Source: Pseudotabrizicola sp051200875 (GTDB lineage: Bacteria; Pseudomonadota; Alphaproteobacteria; Rhodobacterales; Rhodobacteraceae). Taken from it: a DNA stretch of 64,000 nucleotides. The notes beneath the pieces are model-generated. The model was given only the letters and a program-made list of their open reading frames with translations. It was not told the origin of the DNA and did not search any database. Where the stretch lies: the NCBI RefSeq assembly GCF_051200875.1, contig NZ_CP195191.1, positions 3,596,001 to 3,660,000 of the forward strand. The letters run 5' to 3'. This document shows positions 62,042-64,000 of the stretch, piece after piece (the stretch's first letter is position 1; the number at the start of each line of letters is the position of its first letter). The translations under genes were made by a program, and so were the position numbers.

Positions 62042-63997
62042 ATGGATCAGTTTACCCTTAACCTGATCGTGGTTGGCATCACCTTTGCCATCTACATCGG
62101 GATCGCGGTCTGGGCCCGTGCCGGCTCCACCGCAGAATTCTATGCCGCTGGTCAGGGTGTGAACCCGATCATGAACGGTATGGCAACCGGCGCTGACTGG
62201 ATGTCGGCGGCTTCGTTCATCTCGATGGCGGGTATCATCGCTCTGGCTCCGGCCGGCGGTTACCAGCAGTCGGCCTTCCTCATGGGCTGGACCGGCGGTT
62301 ATGTGCTTTTGGCGCTGCTGCTTGCCCCGTACCTGCGGAAGTTCGGCAAGTTCACCGTGCCTGAATTCATCGGCGACCGTTTCTATTCGGGCGGCGCACG
62401 TCTTCTGGCCGTTATCTGCCTTATCATCATCTCGGTGACCTACGTTATCGGCCAGATGCGCGGCGTTGGTGTGACCTTCTCGCGCTTCCTCGAAGTGTCG
62501 ACAGACACCGGCCTCTACATCGGTGCTGCAATCGTGTTCGCCTACGCCGTTCTTGGCGGTATGAAGGGCATCACCTACACGCAGGTTGCTCAGTACATCG
62601 TTCTGATCATCGCCTATACCGTTCCGGCGCTGTTCATCTCGCTGAACCTGACCGGCAACATCCTGCCGCAGCTTGGCCTGATCGGCGGCTACGCTCCTTC
62701 GGGTGGTGATCTTACGATGCTGGCCAAGCTGGACAGCCTTGTAACCGAACTGGGCTTCACCGCCTATACGGCTGACACCACGAACATGTTCAACATGATC
62801 CTGTTCACCATGTCGCTGATGATCGGTACTGCCGGTCTGCCGCACGTGATCATCCGCTTCTTCACCGTTCCGAAGGTCGCCGATGCGCGTTCTTCGGCCG
62901 GTTGGGCGCTGGTGTTCATCGCGCTGCTCTACACTGTCGCTCCGGCAGTTGGCGCTATGGCTCGTCTGAACCTGACCACAACCTTCTGGCCCGGTGGTGT
63001 GACCGGTGCTGCGACTTCGGCTCCGGCCCTGTCGATCGCTGACATCGACTCGAAGCCCGAACTGTCGTGGATCAACACCTGGAAGGCCACCGGTCTTCTG
63101 GCCTATGAAGACAAGAACGGCGACGGCCTGATCCAGTACTTCCGTGAACCGGGTCCGGTTACGGAGGCCAACAAGGCTTTGGCTGATGCCAACAAGGCTT
63201 TGGCTGAAGCTGCGGCGGATGCCGATAAGACCGCGCTGCAGGCTGCTGTCACCGATGCGACCGCAGCTCGTGACAAGGCCCTGTCGGAAGCCAAACTTGG
63301 CGACAAGACGCTGGCCGAACTCGGCTTCGTCGGTAACGAACTGACCAAGGTCGACAACGACATCATGGTTCTCGCGAACCCTGAAATCGCTGCTCTGCCG
63401 GGTTGGGTTATCGCTCTCGTGGCTGCCGGTGGTCTGGCTGCTGCTCTGTCGACCGCTGCTGGCCTTCTGCTGGCAATCTCGTCGGCCGTGTCGCACGACC
63501 TGATCAAGGGTTCGATCAATCCGAACATCTCGGAAAAAGGCGAACTGCTGGCTGCTCGTGTGTCGATGGGTGTTGCTATCGCCATCGCAACCTACTTGGG
63601 TCTGAACCCGCCCGGCTTCGCCGCGCAGGTTGTGGCTTTGGCCTTCGGTCTGGCTGCTGCGACGATCTTCCCGGCTTTGATGATGGGCATCTTCTCGAAG
63701 CGCATCAACAAAGAAGGCGCGATCCTCGGCATGCTCGCTGGTCTGGTCTTCACTGCTGTGTACATCTTCCTCTACCTCGGCTGGTTCTTCATCCCGGGTA
63801 CGAACGTGTACGCTAACGTTCCGGCCAACTACTTCTTCGGTATCTCGCCGCTGTCGATCGGCACCATCGGTGCTCTGGTCAACTTCGGTGTCGCCTATGT
63901 GGTCTCGATGGCCACCAAGGCTCCGCCGCAGGATGTTGTCGAACTGGTGGAATCGATCCGCGTGCCGAAAGGTGCCGGTGCCGCTCAGGCGCACTAA
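62042..63997 (+). CDS. Sodium/solute symporter (VC_2705 type), probable acetate carrier
   Basis: This 651-residue inner-membrane transporter belongs to the sodium:solute symporter superfamily, VC_2705 type, with about 13 helices; FYAAGQGVNPIMNGMATGADWMSAASFISMAGIIAL and VTYVIGQMRGVGVTFSRFLEV are characteristic. Between helices, residues about 325-445 form an insert with an EF-hand-like DKNGDG (357-362) and two nearly identical heptads, ANKALAD/ANKALAE (376-389). The last gene of the acetate operon, it likely imports acetate or a related carboxylate, by context with acs. Codon use rich in GCT and GGT resembles groEL, suggesting high expression. Confidence 0.88.
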   Translation: MDQFTLNLIVVGITFAIYIGIAVWARAGSTAEFYAAGQGVNPIMNGMATGADWMSAASFISMAGIIALAPAGGYQQSAFLMGWTGGYVLLALLLAPYLRKFGKFTVPEFIGDRFYSGGARLLAVICLIIISVTYVIGQMRGVGVTFSRFLEVSTDTGLYIGAAIVFAYAVLGGMKGITYTQVAQYIVLIIAYTVPALFISLNLTGNILPQLGLIGGYAPSGGDLTMLAKLDSLVTELGFTAYTADTTNMFNMILFTMSLMIGTAGLPHVIIRFFTVPKVADARSSAGWALVFIALLYTVAPAVGAMARLNLTTTFWPGGVTGAATSAPALSIADIDSKPELSWINTWKATGLLAYEDKNGDGLIQYFREPGPVTEANKALADANKALAEAAADADKTALQAAVTDATAARDKALSEAKLGDKTLAELGFVGNELTKVDNDIMVLANPEIAALPGWVIALVAAGGLAAALSTAAGLLLAISSAVSHDLIKGSINPNISEKGELLAARVSMGVAIAIATYLGLNPPGFAAQVVALAFGLAAATIFPALMMGIFSKRINKEGAILGMLAGLVFTAVYIFLYLGWFFIPGTNVYANVPANYFFGISPLSIGTIGALVNFGVAYVVSMATKAPPQDVVELVESIRVPKGAGAAQAH

Positions 63998-64000
63998 GCG

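Noticed and set aside
61898..63994. A 698-codon minus-strand open frame opposite the symporter
   Set aside because: Antisense to a conserved transporter, composition rich in Arg, Gln, His and Asp as typical for antisense frames.

Overview
This 64 kb window is a stretch of chromosome from an alphaproteobacterium, almost certainly of the order Rhodobacterales (Rhodobacter/Paracoccus relatives). The evidence is high GC content, atpHAGDC without the F0 genes, a CIRCE-controlled groESL, a Hint-domain protein and a DUF2125 protein of the Rhodobacterales type, an acs-adk-DUF4212-symporter operon, and many small families typical of that group (DUF1489, DUF3775, TIGR01459 HAD, extensin-like). The genus cannot be decided from the sequence. 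I see no phage, insertion sequence, CRISPR array, tRNA or rRNA; this is core chromosome, with about 56 genes packed tightly.

Layout. 1-5.3 kb: the 3' end of nadE, a PfkB sugar kinase, a Tat-exported metallo-beta-lactamase-fold (MBL) protein, a small zincin, gltX and a gamma-glutamylcyclotransferase. 5.3-10.1 kb: a tandem glycine riboswitch controlling gcvT-gcvH-gcvP (glycine cleavage). 10.1-17.4 kb: azlCD (branched-chain amino acid export), DUF3775, trxC, class II ribonucleotide reductase, DUF1489, a GlxA-type AraC regulator and a Hint-domain protein. 17.6-22.9 kb: rpsD, then hisC-tyrC-extensin-like (overlapping operon), DUF2125 and chaC. 23.0-31 kb: a MotA/ExbB-like channel with an OmpA-domain partner bearing a very long coiled coil, then on the minus strand an M23 peptidase overlapping clpA, then gloB and a secreted protein. 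31-38.5 kb: methyltransferase, small RTX protein, atpHAGDC and an H-type lectin. 38.6-50.6 kb: prs, an isomerase and a hydrolase, followed by a long minus-strand series (propeller-like protein, TraB, MBL hydrolase, ppaC, thioesterase, exonuclease, HAD phosphatase, MaoC/PhaJ-like hydratase, ribF, ycgN, ltaE). 50.6-64 kb: groESL, a glycosyltransferase with a pectate-lyase-fold protein, a flavin/heme-type split-barrel protein, a SulP transporter, and an acetate module (acs-adk-DUF4212-Na+/solute symporter).

The clearest functional logic is in four units: glycine sensing and cleavage; the MotA/OmpA-like envelope machine; possible PhaR-type operator motifs before a PhaJ-like hydratase, hinting at polyhydroxybutyrate control; and the acetate module, in which the symporter would import acetate, Acs would activate it with release of AMP, and Adk would recycle that AMP. 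Regulatory DNA is unusually readable: CIRCE, a riboswitch, several TTCG-loop terminators, paired CTGC-N3-GCAG motifs, and an AT-rich, palindrome-rich acs upstream region.
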